In this document: in pieces, positions 54,796 through 63,428 of the stretch | Numbering within the stretch: position 1 is the stretch's first letter | Layout: the number at the start of each line of letters is the position of its first letter | From: UTCFX2 sp002050125 | Lineage (GTDB): Bacteria > Chloroflexota > Anaerolineae > Anaerolineales > UBA4823 | Direction of reading: 5' to 3' | NCBI GenBank assembly: GCA_027494035.1 | Contig: JAOSJQ010000001.1 | Location: 3,100,001-3,164,000 of the forward strand | DNA length: 64,000 nucleotides | The notes under the pieces: generated by a model | Told to the model about the DNA's origin: nothing | Database searches by the model: none | The model's input: only the letters and a program-made list of their open reading frames with translations | Program-made: the position numbers and the translations under genes

Positions 54796-57717
54796 GTATT
54801 TCATTCGTTTATCCTCAATATCTTTGGCTTTTACTGGCGCTCCCGCTCTTTTTTGGTTTAGCCTGGATCAGCCCATTGCGCGCCAACCCCTATCGTTTCT
54901 GGCTCAGCTCGGCCGCGCGCCTTTTGATCCTGACCGCGCTCGTCCTAGCGCTGGCGGGGGTCCAGATCCGCCTCAACTCGAACCTCGTCACGACCGTCTT
55001 TGTTTTGGATGCTTCCGACAGCCTGACACCCGAACAGCGCGCGCAGGGGGAAAGATTTATTCAAGATGCGGTTGTTAACATGAACACCAATCAAAAGGCG
55101 GCAATTGTGGTTTTTGGCGAGGAAGCAATGGTCGACCGGCTGCCCTCTGATAGCGCACCTGCTCGAGATTGCTTCGATCCCGATCGCCAGCCGCACCAAC
55201 ATCGCCGGCGCGCTTCAACTTGCACAGGCGATCCTCCCCGACGAGGGTTCGCGAAGAATTGTGCTTTTATCTGACGGACGCGAGAATCTCGGTCAGGCGA
55301 TTCAACAATCCGAACTGGCGGCGGCAAATCAGATCGAAGTCAGCTACCTGCCACTCGGCGCGGTAAATAATCAAGCCGAGGTGTATATCGAATCGCTGAC
55401 CTCCCCAAGCGAGATCCGCCGGGGCGAGGAATTCAATTTATCCGGCAACATTCAAAGCACGGGCATTACAAATGCTGAACTCCGGCTCTTCTTGAATGAA
55501 CGGCTGATCAAATCAATTGAGTTGCGGCTGCTTGCCGGATCGAACCAATTTGATATCCCCGTTTCTGCCAGCGATTATTTGGAAAACAGCCCCGAGGCTG
55601 GCGGTTTTCTGCGCTTCAAGGCGCAAATCCTGGCTGATTCGGACGAGTTGCTACAAAACAACCTGGCAAGCTCGTTCACCATTGTCCATGGACAGCCATC
55701 CGTCCTGGTTGTTGAGGCTCAGCCCGGAGATGGTCAAAATATAATTGCAGCATTACAAGCTGCAGAAATGGCGCCCGTAGCCGTGTCGCCGCAGCGCCTT
55801 CCCACTGAACTCGAAAAATTGGCGGAATACGAGAGCGTCATCCTAGTTGGCGTCCCAGCCGAGGCGCTGCCCGAAGGGGCAATGGAAACCCTGCAAGTTT
55901 ATGTGCGTGATCTAGGCAAGGGACTGGTGATGATCGGGGGTCCCGAATCCTTTGGCGCAGGAGGATACTTGCGCACGCCATTGGAGAAGACGCTGCCCGT
56001 GGATATGGACGTGCGCGATAAAGAGATCCAGTCGAACCTGGCGCTCGTCCTGGCGGTCGATAAATCGGGGAGCATGGGGCGCTGCCATTGCGATAATCCT
56101 GATCTCAACCAGTCCTACACCCCCCAGTTGACTGGACAGGCGAAAGTCGATATTGCCAAAGAAGCGGTCATGCGGGCGGCGGCGGCGTTAGGAGAACAGG
56201 ATTTATTGGGTGTGCTGGCATTCGACAGCCAGCCGCGTTGGGCGGTGGAAATTAGCCCGCTGGTCGATGAAGTCGGTCTTGAAAATTCAATTGGGACAAT
56301 CCAGGCGGACGGGCAAACGAACCTGCAGGCGGGCATTGCCGCGGCATACGAGGCTTTGCAGAAAGTCCAGGCGCGGCGCAAACATATCATCCTGATGACG
56401 GATGGCTGGGTGCGCACCGGAGAATTAAATACGCTGGCGCAAGCAATGCGTCAACAGGGCATCACACTGAGCATTGTCGCCGCCGGCGAAGGCTCAGCCG
56501 AATACTTGGCTGCGCTGGCTGCGCTGGGCGGCGGCACGTTCTACCCGGCAACGAACATTCAGAGCGTGCCGGATATCTTTCTGAAAGAGACCATTGAATC
56601 CGTCGGCGAGTATGTCATTGAAGAGCCTTTCCTGCCGATCCAATCCGCGCCAAGCGCAGTCATGCAAGGGCTCGATCCGCGTACCATGCCGCCCCTACTG
56701 GGCTACAACGGCACTTCGGCTAAGAAGACCGCCCGTTTGGATTTAATCACGCCGCGGGGCGACCCGCTGTTAGCTTCCTGGCAGTACGGACTTGGGCGGG
56801 CAGCAGTATGGACCTCGGACCTGAAAGGTCAGTGGGCGAGTAAATGGCTGGGCTGGGATGGATCCGCCCGCTTTATATCGCAGCTTGTTGGTTGGACGCT
56901 CCCGGCTCCAAAAGCTGAAGGACTGACGATGGATGCCTCAGTCCAGGATAACACAGCCGTCATAAACGTACAGGCGTACAATCCAGATGGCAGCGCGCGC
57001 AATTTTCTTACAGGCGCGGTTTCGTTGGTCGATCCAGACCAGGATCAAAAAGAGCTTCAGTTGAAACAAGTCTCCGCCGGCAAATACGAAGCCAGAGTCA
57101 ACATCTCTATTCCAGGCGTGTACCTGGCGCGCGTGGGGGTAAATGACGGCGATCAGTCGCTGGGGCAGTCAACGCTGGGTTTTGTTATGCCTTATTCGCC
57201 GGAGTATAAATCCAGAGGAATTGACCGGGCGTTCCTCAGCCGGCTGGCAAGTATTACCAGCGGCAACGAACTGGCTCATAGCGCCGATGCGTTTATCCAA
57301 AACCTGCCGTCGATTCCCAGCACGCGCGAGGTTTGGCTGCCGCTGCTGATCTTCGCGGCATTACTTTTCCCGCTGGATGTCGGCATACGCAGGCTGACCT
57401 TGCGAAAGAAGGACTTCTTACCGGTGGTCAATTCTGTAAATGCATTGCTGCAATACTCGAAACAGAAAACCCGTCCTGCCCAGCCGCAACTGCTCTCCAA
57501 CCTCTTTGAGGCGCGCCAACGTGCCCGGCGAGAAGGGAAACAAAGCTCGGAATCCGTGCGTTTTACCCCTGAGACTACAAGAGAAACACGGAAGCCCGAT
57601 AGCCTGCATCCGACACCGAACGCATCAACCGCTGATCAAGATGAACTGCATATCCCCCCGGATCAGACAGATCCGCTGAAACGATTAAAAGAGGCTAAGA
57701 AGCGCGCCCGTCACTAG
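54792..57717 (+). CDS. Large membrane VWA protein with glutamine-amidotransferase-like domain, frame interrupted once
   Basis: From the ATG at 54792 two membrane helices are followed by a first VWA domain whose DASDS motif is visible. The frame breaks near 55140-55165; removing one base joins LPSD to AHLLEIASIP and gives 974 residues. The rest has a beta domain, a glutamine-amidotransferase-like domain (VILVGVPAEALPE to GLVMIGGPESFGAGG), a second VWA domain with DKSGSMGRCHC, more beta structure, a membrane helix (LPLLIFAALLFPLDVGI), and a charged cytoplasmic tail rich in Lys/Arg. The Cys pair right after the MIDAS is unusual. It closes module B and ends 9 nt from a converging gene. Confidence 0.82.
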
Positions 57718-57726
57718 CTGCAATTT

Positions 57727-58455
57727 TCAAGGAATTGACAGTATCTGACCCGCTTTCAAGCGGTAAGGCGGATTGAGCCCATTGAATTCTGCCAGAAAAA
57801 TTGGGTCTACATCGCCAAAATAACAGGCAACCGAAAAAATTGTGTCGCCTCGGCTTACTCGGTAACTGGCTGGATGGTAACGCAGCATCCGTTCTCCTGG
57901 GAATGGTTTGGGGTTTGCGGGGAAGAAAACTGGCTGCCCGGGATAGAAGATTTGACCAATATAAAAACCGTTGACCCTTAGAAGCTGCCGCGGGTTGACG
58001 TTAAATCGCCGGGCAAGACACCAGGGGAATTCACCTTTATGCAAATGGTAGATATCCGGCGGCGCGGAAATCTCCTGGAGAGATTGAGGCGTGGTTTTTT
58101 GGGGCGGCGCGCTTGTCGAAGTCGCCGCGGCTGCTGGCTGGGTCGCAATAGGCGAAGAGGGAGGCGTTTCAGTTGGTTGCGGGGTGGCTGGAACTGTCGG
58201 AGGTGTGACTGTGTGTTCTTGCGCTACTGCGGTGGGGGTAAGTTGTGATAAAGGCACCGGCGATCCACCAGCCGCGGTCAGCGTCGCCATGATCTGCCCT
58301 GACAGGCTGGTGCGCGTCAGCGAAAGTGGCTCAAGGGTGGACGGAAGCGAAGTGGCAGAAGCGCGGCGGCTGCCTGGAATAGGTCGGTTGCAGCCGGCGG
58401 CAGCCAGAACGATTATGAAAAACCCAATAAGAAGGAGATATTCAAGTTTACGCAT
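57727..58455 (-). CDS. Lipoprotein with two LysM domains
   Basis: A 242-residue protein with a strong GGAGGG ribosome site and a lipoprotein signal ending in AAAGC (residue 22 region). A Pro/Thr/Ala-rich spacer (about 30-130) separates it from two LysM-like repeats: IYHLHKGEFPWCLARRFNV (about 137-185) and YRVSRGDTIFSVACYFG (about 195-241). LysM binds peptidoglycan or related glycans. The two Cys residues (CLA and ACY) occupy matching places in the two repeats, so a disulfide is possible. Its stop is 9 nt from the converging VWA gene. Confidence 0.85.
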   Translation of the reverse strand: MRKLEYLLLIGFFIIVLAAAGCNRPIPGSRRASATSLPSTLEPLSLTRTSLSGQIMATLTAAGGSPVPLSQLTPTAVAQEHTVTPPTVPATPQPTETPPSSPIATQPAAAATSTSAPPQKTTPQSLQEISAPPDIYHLHKGEFPWCLARRFNVNPRQLLRVNGFYIGQIFYPGQPVFFPANPKPFPGERMLRYHPASYRVSRGDTIFSVACYFGDVDPIFLAEFNGLNPPYRLKAGQILSIP

Positions 58456-58623
58456 TTACCCTCCTTCGAGCTGCGACCTCGCTGGTTAAGGATGGTTGGT
58501 TTCAAGATTTACCAAACGATTGCTCTTGCGCCGATTATAATCTATCGCCCGTCACTTTACGGATTCTTCGTAGATTCTCCCTGAAATTCCACCCTCAACA
58601 CAACGCCCATTCCGGATACGCGG

Positions 58624-60000
58624 TCAGAACGCGAACAGGAATATCAGATCGTTGACGTTGGTGTGCGTTGGTCCGGTGTAGATCAGATCTCCAAGCGCGC
58701 TAAAAAAGGTATTCGAATCATTATTCAGCAGATATGCACCGGGATCAAGCCCTTTGTCCAACGCCCGTGAACGAGTATCCCCACTCACGACGGCGCCGGC
58801 TGCGTCTGACAGCCCGTCCACGCCATCCGTGGCGAGGCTGACCAACAGCATGTTATCCAAACCATCCAGGTCGTCCACACTGCCCAGGGCAAGCTCCTGA
58901 TTTCGCCCGCCTCTACCGTTGCCGCGGACGGTGACCGTCGTCTCCCCGCCGGCAATCACGCACGCGGGTCGGGGCGCCGGTTCGTTGGTCTTCTGGATTT
59001 GTCTAGCAATCCCAGCAAAAAGCTGACCGACAGTCCGGGCTTCGCCCTGAATGAACGACCCGAGATACAGCGGATCAAAACCAAGTTGATGGGCTCGATG
59101 CCGGGCTGCCTGGCAGGCGAGTTGGTTGTTTGCGATCACTTTTGTCGGCGATTTTTTTAGATCAAGTTCGCCTGGTTTCAACGTCTCTGGGATATCCCCG
59201 TTTGCGCCGCGATCCAAATGCTGGCGAATGGCAGCGGGCGCTGAGGCAAGCAGATTATATTTTCCTAGAATTCGCAAGCAGTCCTGAAAAGTTGACCGGT
59301 CAGGTACGGTGGAACCCGAGGCAATCACATCGAGCGGGTCGCCAACAACATCCGACAGCACCAGCGTGATTATGGTTGCCCCAGGGGCGCGTCGAACGAG
59401 ACCGCCCCCTTTGATCTCGTCCAGATGCTTGCGAATCGCATTGATCTCGTTGATCGTGGCTCCAGAACGCAGCAATTGGTCGGTAAGCCTCTGCAAGTCC
59501 GCCAAACTGACGTTGTTCACCGGAGAAGCCATCAACGCGGAAGCCCCGCCTGAGATCAGACCAATAACCAAATCACTCTCGTCCAGACGGTCGAGCAGGT
59601 CAAAGATTGCTTGCGCAGCCTGGATGCTGCGCGCATCCGGTATGGGGTGCGCGGCGATTAACAAACGTGCTTTTTTTAGTCCAAAACTGCTTTCGCTTAA
59701 GCCGGGGTCAGCTTTGGTCACCAATATCCCACCGGATAAGTGTGCGCCCAGGATTTCTTCAGCAGCCACGCCCATAGGTAGAGCTGCCTTGCCCACCCCA
59801 ATCAGATACACGTTTCGAAAGTTGGTGAGATCAAGCTCTCGATCTGCGATCTCAAGGTGATTCCCTTGAAGCCCTATCGCGCGCATCATAGCTTGATAGG
59901 GATCGACCGCGTCTAATGCAGCATGCAGGATCGAGAGCACCTTTTCTCCCTCAGGCAAATTGCGGATCCCTGGCGATTCGATGTGTATCGGTTTGCGCAT
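58624..60000 (-). CDS. Glycerate 2-kinase (MOFRL family)
   Basis: A 458-residue enzyme from the ATG at 60000 (GGTGG nearby); a GTG at 60009 is an alternative start. The N-terminal GckA domain shows VYLIGVGKAALPMG (about 66-79) and GLISGGASALM (about 148-158). The C-terminal MOFRL domain has CVIAGGETTVTVRGNGRGGRNQE split across the usual Gly-rich loop and ATDGVDG. It phosphorylates D-glycerate to 2-phosphoglycerate, feeding glycolysis. A 168-bp gap without a clear signal separates it from the LysM gene downstream. Confidence 0.93.
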   Translation of the reverse strand: MRKPIHIESPGIRNLPEGEKVLSILHAALDAVDPYQAMMRAIGLQGNHLEIADRELDLTNFRNVYLIGVGKAALPMGVAAEEILGAHLSGGILVTKADPGLSESSFGLKKARLLIAAHPIPDARSIQAAQAIFDLLDRLDESDLVIGLISGGASALMASPVNNVSLADLQRLTDQLLRSGATINEINAIRKHLDEIKGGGLVRRAPGATIITLVLSDVVGDPLDVIASGSTVPDRSTFQDCLRILGKYNLLASAPAAIRQHLDRGANGDIPETLKPGELDLKKSPTKVIANNQLACQAARHRAHQLGFDPLYLGSFIQGEARTVGQLFAGIARQIQKTNEPAPRPACVIAGGETTVTVRGNGRGGRNQELALGSVDDLDGLDNMLLVSLATDGVDGLSDAAGAVVSGDTRSRALDKGLDPGAYLLNNDSNTFFSALGDLIYTGPTHTNVNDLIFLFAF

Positions 60001-60102
60001 GCGTTCCACCGGTATCAGGAAGGTCTACAACCAATTATAAAGGATCGTCAGAATTGAAGACGATGCTGTCTGCTTTAATTCTTCACGAAGAATCCACGAG
60101 AA

Positions 60103-60130
60103 AAAACCCCGTCGTATTTGGCGGGGTTTT
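60103..60130 (-). terminator. Terminator after tRNA-Asp
   Basis: A 9-bp stem (AAAACCCCG/CGGGGTTTT) with a 10-nt loop. On the minus strand it is followed by a T6 tract, ideal for ending the tRNA transcript. Confidence 0.8.
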
Positions 60131-60140
60131 ACTGTAATTT

Positions 60141-60217
60141 TGGCGGTCCCGACGGGATTCGAACCCGCGATCTCGGCCTTGACAGGGCCGCATGTTTGGC
60201 CGCTACACCACGGGACC
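60141..60217 (-). tRNA. tRNA-Asp (anticodon GTC)
   Basis: A full cloverleaf on the minus strand: acceptor GGTCCCG/CGGGACC, D-arm, anticodon stem CGGCC/GGCCG with loop CTGTCAA (anticodon GTC), and a TTCGAAT T-loop. The discriminator is G, and CCA is encoded at 60141-60143. Without CCA the gene is 60144-60217. Confidence 0.97.
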
Positions 60218-60230
60218 TTGCGCGGGCGTT

Positions 60231-60259
60231 AGTTTACCATATGGGATACCCCTCGTCAA
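60231..60259 (-). promoter_or_regulatory. Promoter for tRNA-Asp
   Basis: On the minus strand: TTGACG at 60254-60259, a 17-nt spacer, TAAACT at 60231-60236. The tRNA begins 13 nt after the -10. Confidence 0.75.
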
Positions 60260-60351
60260 GACACCGTCCAAACCTGGTAATTTATTGCGAAAACAGGCTC
60301 AATTTGTAATCACAATCGCTAATTAATCGATTTCAGGTAGAATCCCTGCTG

Positions 60352-61926
60352 ATGGACACAATCTCCGCCTTGGATTCTACAAACAACCTGGAATGGCTGC
60401 TTGAAGGCGGCGAGCAGCATCTAACGCTTCTCATTGAGCTGCTGACGCTCGACTGCGCGCCTTTGCTGCTCGACCTCAGCAGCCAATTGGGTTTCCAGCC
60501 AAAGCAATCTGAACGGCTGGTCGTGGAGACAATCGCCGAGAGCGCGCTGAACATCCATACTTACCGGGCGCCCCTGAGCGCCCGCAGTTGGATCTTGAGC
60601 CAATATCTGAAAACCGCCAGCAATACCGAGTTACACGAAAAGAAAAACACCGGAAATTCTATTGGGAATCCAGCGCTAAAATCTAAAGCGCTAGCGTTGC
60701 AAACCGCCCGGTTGCTAATCCAAGCATATTTCTGGCCGCCCGCCGAATCCGCCCAGGCATGTGGAATAGAGCCAGAGAATCTGGCTGTGGACGCTTCTCG
60801 GGGCGGTAACAACAATATTCCTGACCAATCAAACCAATCCACCCATCTTGCCATCCCCGAAGCGCAATTACAGTTCATTGCCGCGGAAGCTGAAAAGCGC
60901 GCTGTCCGTGAGCAGTATCGCAGGAAATTGGCGGACCGGCTTAAAGAGGGTTTTATTATTTTGGCGACTATCCTGTTTGCCAGCGTCATTTTCTGGGTGG
61001 CGGTGCGCCTGACACCCGAAGATAAGCAGACAGCGGAAGAAGCAGCATTGTCTCAGAGCTCTCCCAGCATGCCGAAGCCAACCGCAACGCCGCCTGGGTT
61101 TAAAAATATCGCCTACATAATCCACAACGGCGATACGTTGGACAAAATAGCCGCGCTGACAGGCACGCCTGTAGACGAACTGCTTCGCTTGAACGGTATC
61201 ACAGAGCCGTTTATGCCGCGCGCGGGAGAATCGCTTTGGGTCAACGTACCGGATGTTCCCCTAAACACAATGTCTGCTTCTCTTACGCGTGATCTGGCAC
61301 AATTACAACCGCTTACGGGAGCAAGCAGCCTGGATGAAATCCGCCAGCGAATGCTTGACGGCAGGAACCACTGGCGCACTCTTCAGGCTAATTATTTGCT
61401 TTCTACGTTTATAAGAGAGCCGGCGGGGCAGGATGTACAGCAGGACTTTCGCTTTCAAGTATGGGTCAGCCAGCCATACTACAGCAATGAAGTTTTTGGC
61501 AGGGTGAATGACACCCAAAATCTGCGGCACATCATTCGCGATGGGCGCAATTACAACATGTATATCGGTTTTCGGGGCGCCTATCTTGACCCGCGCTGGG
61601 ATCAGCCCGCGGATGTGCTGATCTACAGCCCGGTTCTGCGCAGGATGATCTTCCCGGGCGATTCGCAGCTCGACCTCCGCGAAAATCGCGGAGCAATTGT
61701 GTCAAGAGAGGAAAGCATCGCTAATCGTGCCAGCATCGTTCTCGAATGGCATACGTCAGAAGGAAGAATTGTGCAGCGCGACTGGGTAGATGCACTGAGC
61801 GGGATCATTCTGCGGTGTCAGGTGTTTAATCCGGAAAGAGAGTTTATGCTTTCGGATATGATCGCCACCTCAATCCAATTCGACATTTCCATTCCAAATG
61901 ATATTTTTGATCCGAGCGTTTCCTAG
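60352..61926 (+). CDS. Membrane protein with sigma-region-2-like N-terminus, LysM domain and LolA/RseB-like C-terminus
   Basis: A 524-residue protein. Residues about 18-80 are helical and resemble a degenerate ECF sigma factor region 2 (a VVETIAESALNIHTYRA helix followed by SARSWILSQYL). Residues about 160-190 are charged, then one membrane helix lies at about 198-220. A LysM domain (about 252-300, IIHNGDTLDKIAALTG) follows, and the C-terminal 190 residues resemble the LolA/RseB lipoprotein-carrier fold (VLEWHTSEGRIVQRDW). No Shine-Dalgarno is seen; a TAGAAT -10-like box (60338-60343) is only 8 nt from the ATG, which would fit leaderless transcription. Domain calls at both ends are by eye. 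Confidence 0.7.
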   Translation: MDTISALDSTNNLEWLLEGGEQHLTLLIELLTLDCAPLLLDLSSQLGFQPKQSERLVVETIAESALNIHTYRAPLSARSWILSQYLKTASNTELHEKKNTGNSIGNPALKSKALALQTARLLIQAYFWPPAESAQACGIEPENLAVDASRGGNNNIPDQSNQSTHLAIPEAQLQFIAAEAEKRAVREQYRRKLADRLKEGFIILATILFASVIFWVAVRLTPEDKQTAEEAALSQSSPSMPKPTATPPGFKNIAYIIHNGDTLDKIAALTGTPVDELLRLNGITEPFMPRAGESLWVNVPDVPLNTMSASLTRDLAQLQPLTGASSLDEIRQRMLDGRNHWRTLQANYLLSTFIREPAGQDVQQDFRFQVWVSQPYYSNEVFGRVNDTQNLRHIIRDGRNYNMYIGFRGAYLDPRWDQPADVLIYSPVLRRMIFPGDSQLDLRENRGAIVSREESIANRASIVLEWHTSEGRIVQRDWVDALSGIILRCQVFNPEREFMLSDMIATSIQFDISIPNDIFDPSVS

Positions 61927-61978
61927 CGCCGATAACAAAACCAAATAACGACTACTCTACACCGAGGGCGCTTCTGCT

Positions 61979-62713
61979 TTATCTGGTTAAACGGATCAAG
62001 TAGCGGTAGCGGTCGCCCCGATAGAGAATCTTTACGAACTCCACCGGCTCGCGGTTTTGATTGTATAGCAAGCGTTCGCTCAGGAGCAGCGGCGCCCCGG
62101 GCTTTATCTGCAATAAGCTGGCTTCATGTGGAGTTGCCAGGGTAACTTCCAGTGTTTCGTCGGCTTCGGTGGGGATAATGTTAAATTTATCTTGAAGTAT
62201 ACGGTAAAGCGAGCCAGCGGTTTCGAGGTCTTCGCGCGTAATGATTTGGTGTTCGGCAAGTTTCAAAAAGGAAGTTTGCAATCCAATAGGGATATCGTCC
62301 CCGAGGCGAACACGCTCAACCCGCAGCACTTTCGCGTCCGGCGGCAGTTCCAGGCGCTGTAAAACATCCTCCGGCGGCGTCAGGCGTTCGATGCTCTGAA
62401 TTATCTGTCCAGGCTGAATGTTCCTTCCCAGCATGTCTTCCGAGAAACTGGTGAGCTCCTGCAAGCCTTTTTGTAGCTTTTGAGGCGAAACAAACGTCCC
62501 CCGCCCGTGCTCGCGGTAGATAAAACCTTGTTTCTCCAAATGATCGATCGCCTGACGGATGGTCGTACGGCTGATATTGTATTGAGCTTCAAGCGCGCGT
62601 TCGGAAGGGATCAAAGTGCGTGGCTGCCACTCGCCTTCCAGAATCTTCTGCTTTAGAATATTGGCGAGTTGATAATATTTAGGAACAACATCGTAGGGGT
62701 TAATTGTTGACAT
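61979..62713 (-). CDS. GntR-family (HutC/UTRA type) transcriptional regulator
   Basis: A 244-residue protein. The GntR winged helix (about 12-75) has IPSERALEAQYNISRTTIRQ and the YREHGRGTFV wing. The UTRA effector domain (about 95-240) has the typical LLLSERLLYNQNREPVEF and YRGDRYRY ends. It is divergent from rpiB-deoC. Its start codon sits inside the -35 box of the rpiB promoter, and an operator-like inverted repeat lies 40 nt away. A sugar-phosphate effector is the natural inference. Confidence 0.93.
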   Translation of the reverse strand: MSTINPYDVVPKYYQLANILKQKILEGEWQPRTLIPSERALEAQYNISRTTIRQAIDHLEKQGFIYREHGRGTFVSPQKLQKGLQELTSFSEDMLGRNIQPGQIIQSIERLTPPEDVLQRLELPPDAKVLRVERVRLGDDIPIGLQTSFLKLAEHQIITREDLETAGSLYRILQDKFNIIPTEADETLEVTLATPHEASLLQIKPGAPLLLSERLLYNQNREPVEFVKILYRGDRYRYLIRLTR

Positions 62714-62734
62714 ACGCGTGATCCGTGGTAAACT
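62707..62734 (+). promoter_or_regulatory. Promoter for rpiB-deoC
   Basis: TTGACA at 62707-62712, a 16-nt spacer, TAAACT at 62729-62734. The -35 overlaps the start codon of the divergent regulator gene. Confidence 0.8.
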
Positions 62735-62752
62735 ATGTCAGTAGAGTTGTCA

Positions 62753-62768
62753 TGTGGTCACTACCAGT
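62753..62768 (+). promoter_or_regulatory. Candidate GntR-type operator
   Basis: TGTGGTCACTACCAGT contains TGGT...ACCA arms in an arrangement like the HutC-subfamily sites bound by DasR/NagR regulators. It begins about 12 nt past the expected transcription start of rpiB, a position that would block transcription. Confidence 0.55.
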
Positions 62769-62815
62769 TAATATTATCCACTATTTCACAGAAAAACTCA
62801 AGAGGGATATTTCTG

Positions 62816-63418
62816 GTGGGACAAGTTTCTGAAAAAGACCTCCAGGAAATTGTAACCCGCGTGGTCCGGCAAACAATGGGCGCAGGCAATGTTAACGCTC
62901 CACCCTCTGCATCCAGGCTGCCCCAGGATTCCTCGCAAGTCAAGCCAGAGACGAAGCCAGCCAACAAGCCGGTTGTGGCTATCGGCGCCGACCATGGCGG
63001 GTTTGACTTGAAAGAGATTCTCAAGAAAGACATTGCCGATATGGGTTTCGAAATATCGGATGTGGGCACATATAACAAAGAGCCTTGCGATTATCCAGAC
63101 TTTGCGCTGGCAGTTGCCCAACTAGTCGGCTCGCGGAAAGCCTGGCGCGGGATTATGATCGATGGCGCGGGCATCGGGAGCTGCATGGCGGCGAACAAGG
63201 TGCCTGGCGTTTTAGCCGGCATGGCTTACGACGTTTCCACCGCGGTCAATGGTCGTGAGCACAATAACGCCAATGTGCTGACTTTGGGGGCGGGGCTAAT
63301 CGGCGTAAACCTGGCGAAACAAATCGTCAAAATCTTTCTCACCACAGAATTTGGCGGCGGACGCCACGCCAGCCGGGTCGATAAAATCCTGGCGGTCGAA
63401 AAACAATTCCAGAAGTAG
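62816..63418 (+). CDS. rpiB: RpiB/LacAB-family sugar-phosphate isomerase with N-terminal encapsulation-type helix
   Basis: A 200-residue protein from GTG 62816, which has AGAGGG 9 nt upstream; the ATG at 62735 lies at the promoter and lacks a ribosome site. The isomerase core (about 53-200) has AIGADHGGFDLK, the catalytic-loop region GAGIGSCMAANK, and HNNANVLTLGAG. Before it is an amphipathic helix (SEKDLQEIVTRVVRQTM, about residues 4-20) and a Pro/Ser-rich linker of about 30 residues. This helix-plus-linker is the hallmark of cargo targeted to bacterial microcompartments. The core isomerises ribose or related 5-phosphates. deoC follows after 10 nt. Confidence 0.9.
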   Translation: MGQVSEKDLQEIVTRVVRQTMGAGNVNAPPSASRLPQDSSQVKPETKPANKPVVAIGADHGGFDLKEILKKDIADMGFEISDVGTYNKEPCDYPDFALAVAQLVGSRKAWRGIMIDGAGIGSCMAANKVPGVLAGMAYDVSTAVNGREHNNANVLTLGAGLIGVNLAKQIVKIFLTTEFGGGRHASRVDKILAVEKQFQK

Positions 63419-63428
63419 GGAATGTACA

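Noticed and set aside
40200..55200. Programmed ribosomal frameshifting as the cause of the split genes
   Set aside because: The split genes belong to unrelated families not known for it, the sites share no slippery heptamer with a downstream structure, and there are too many in one window.
58456..58623. Promoter between glycerate kinase and the LysM lipoprotein
   Set aside because: A TTATAAT-like box exists near 58535 but no -35 at a suitable distance was found in either direction.
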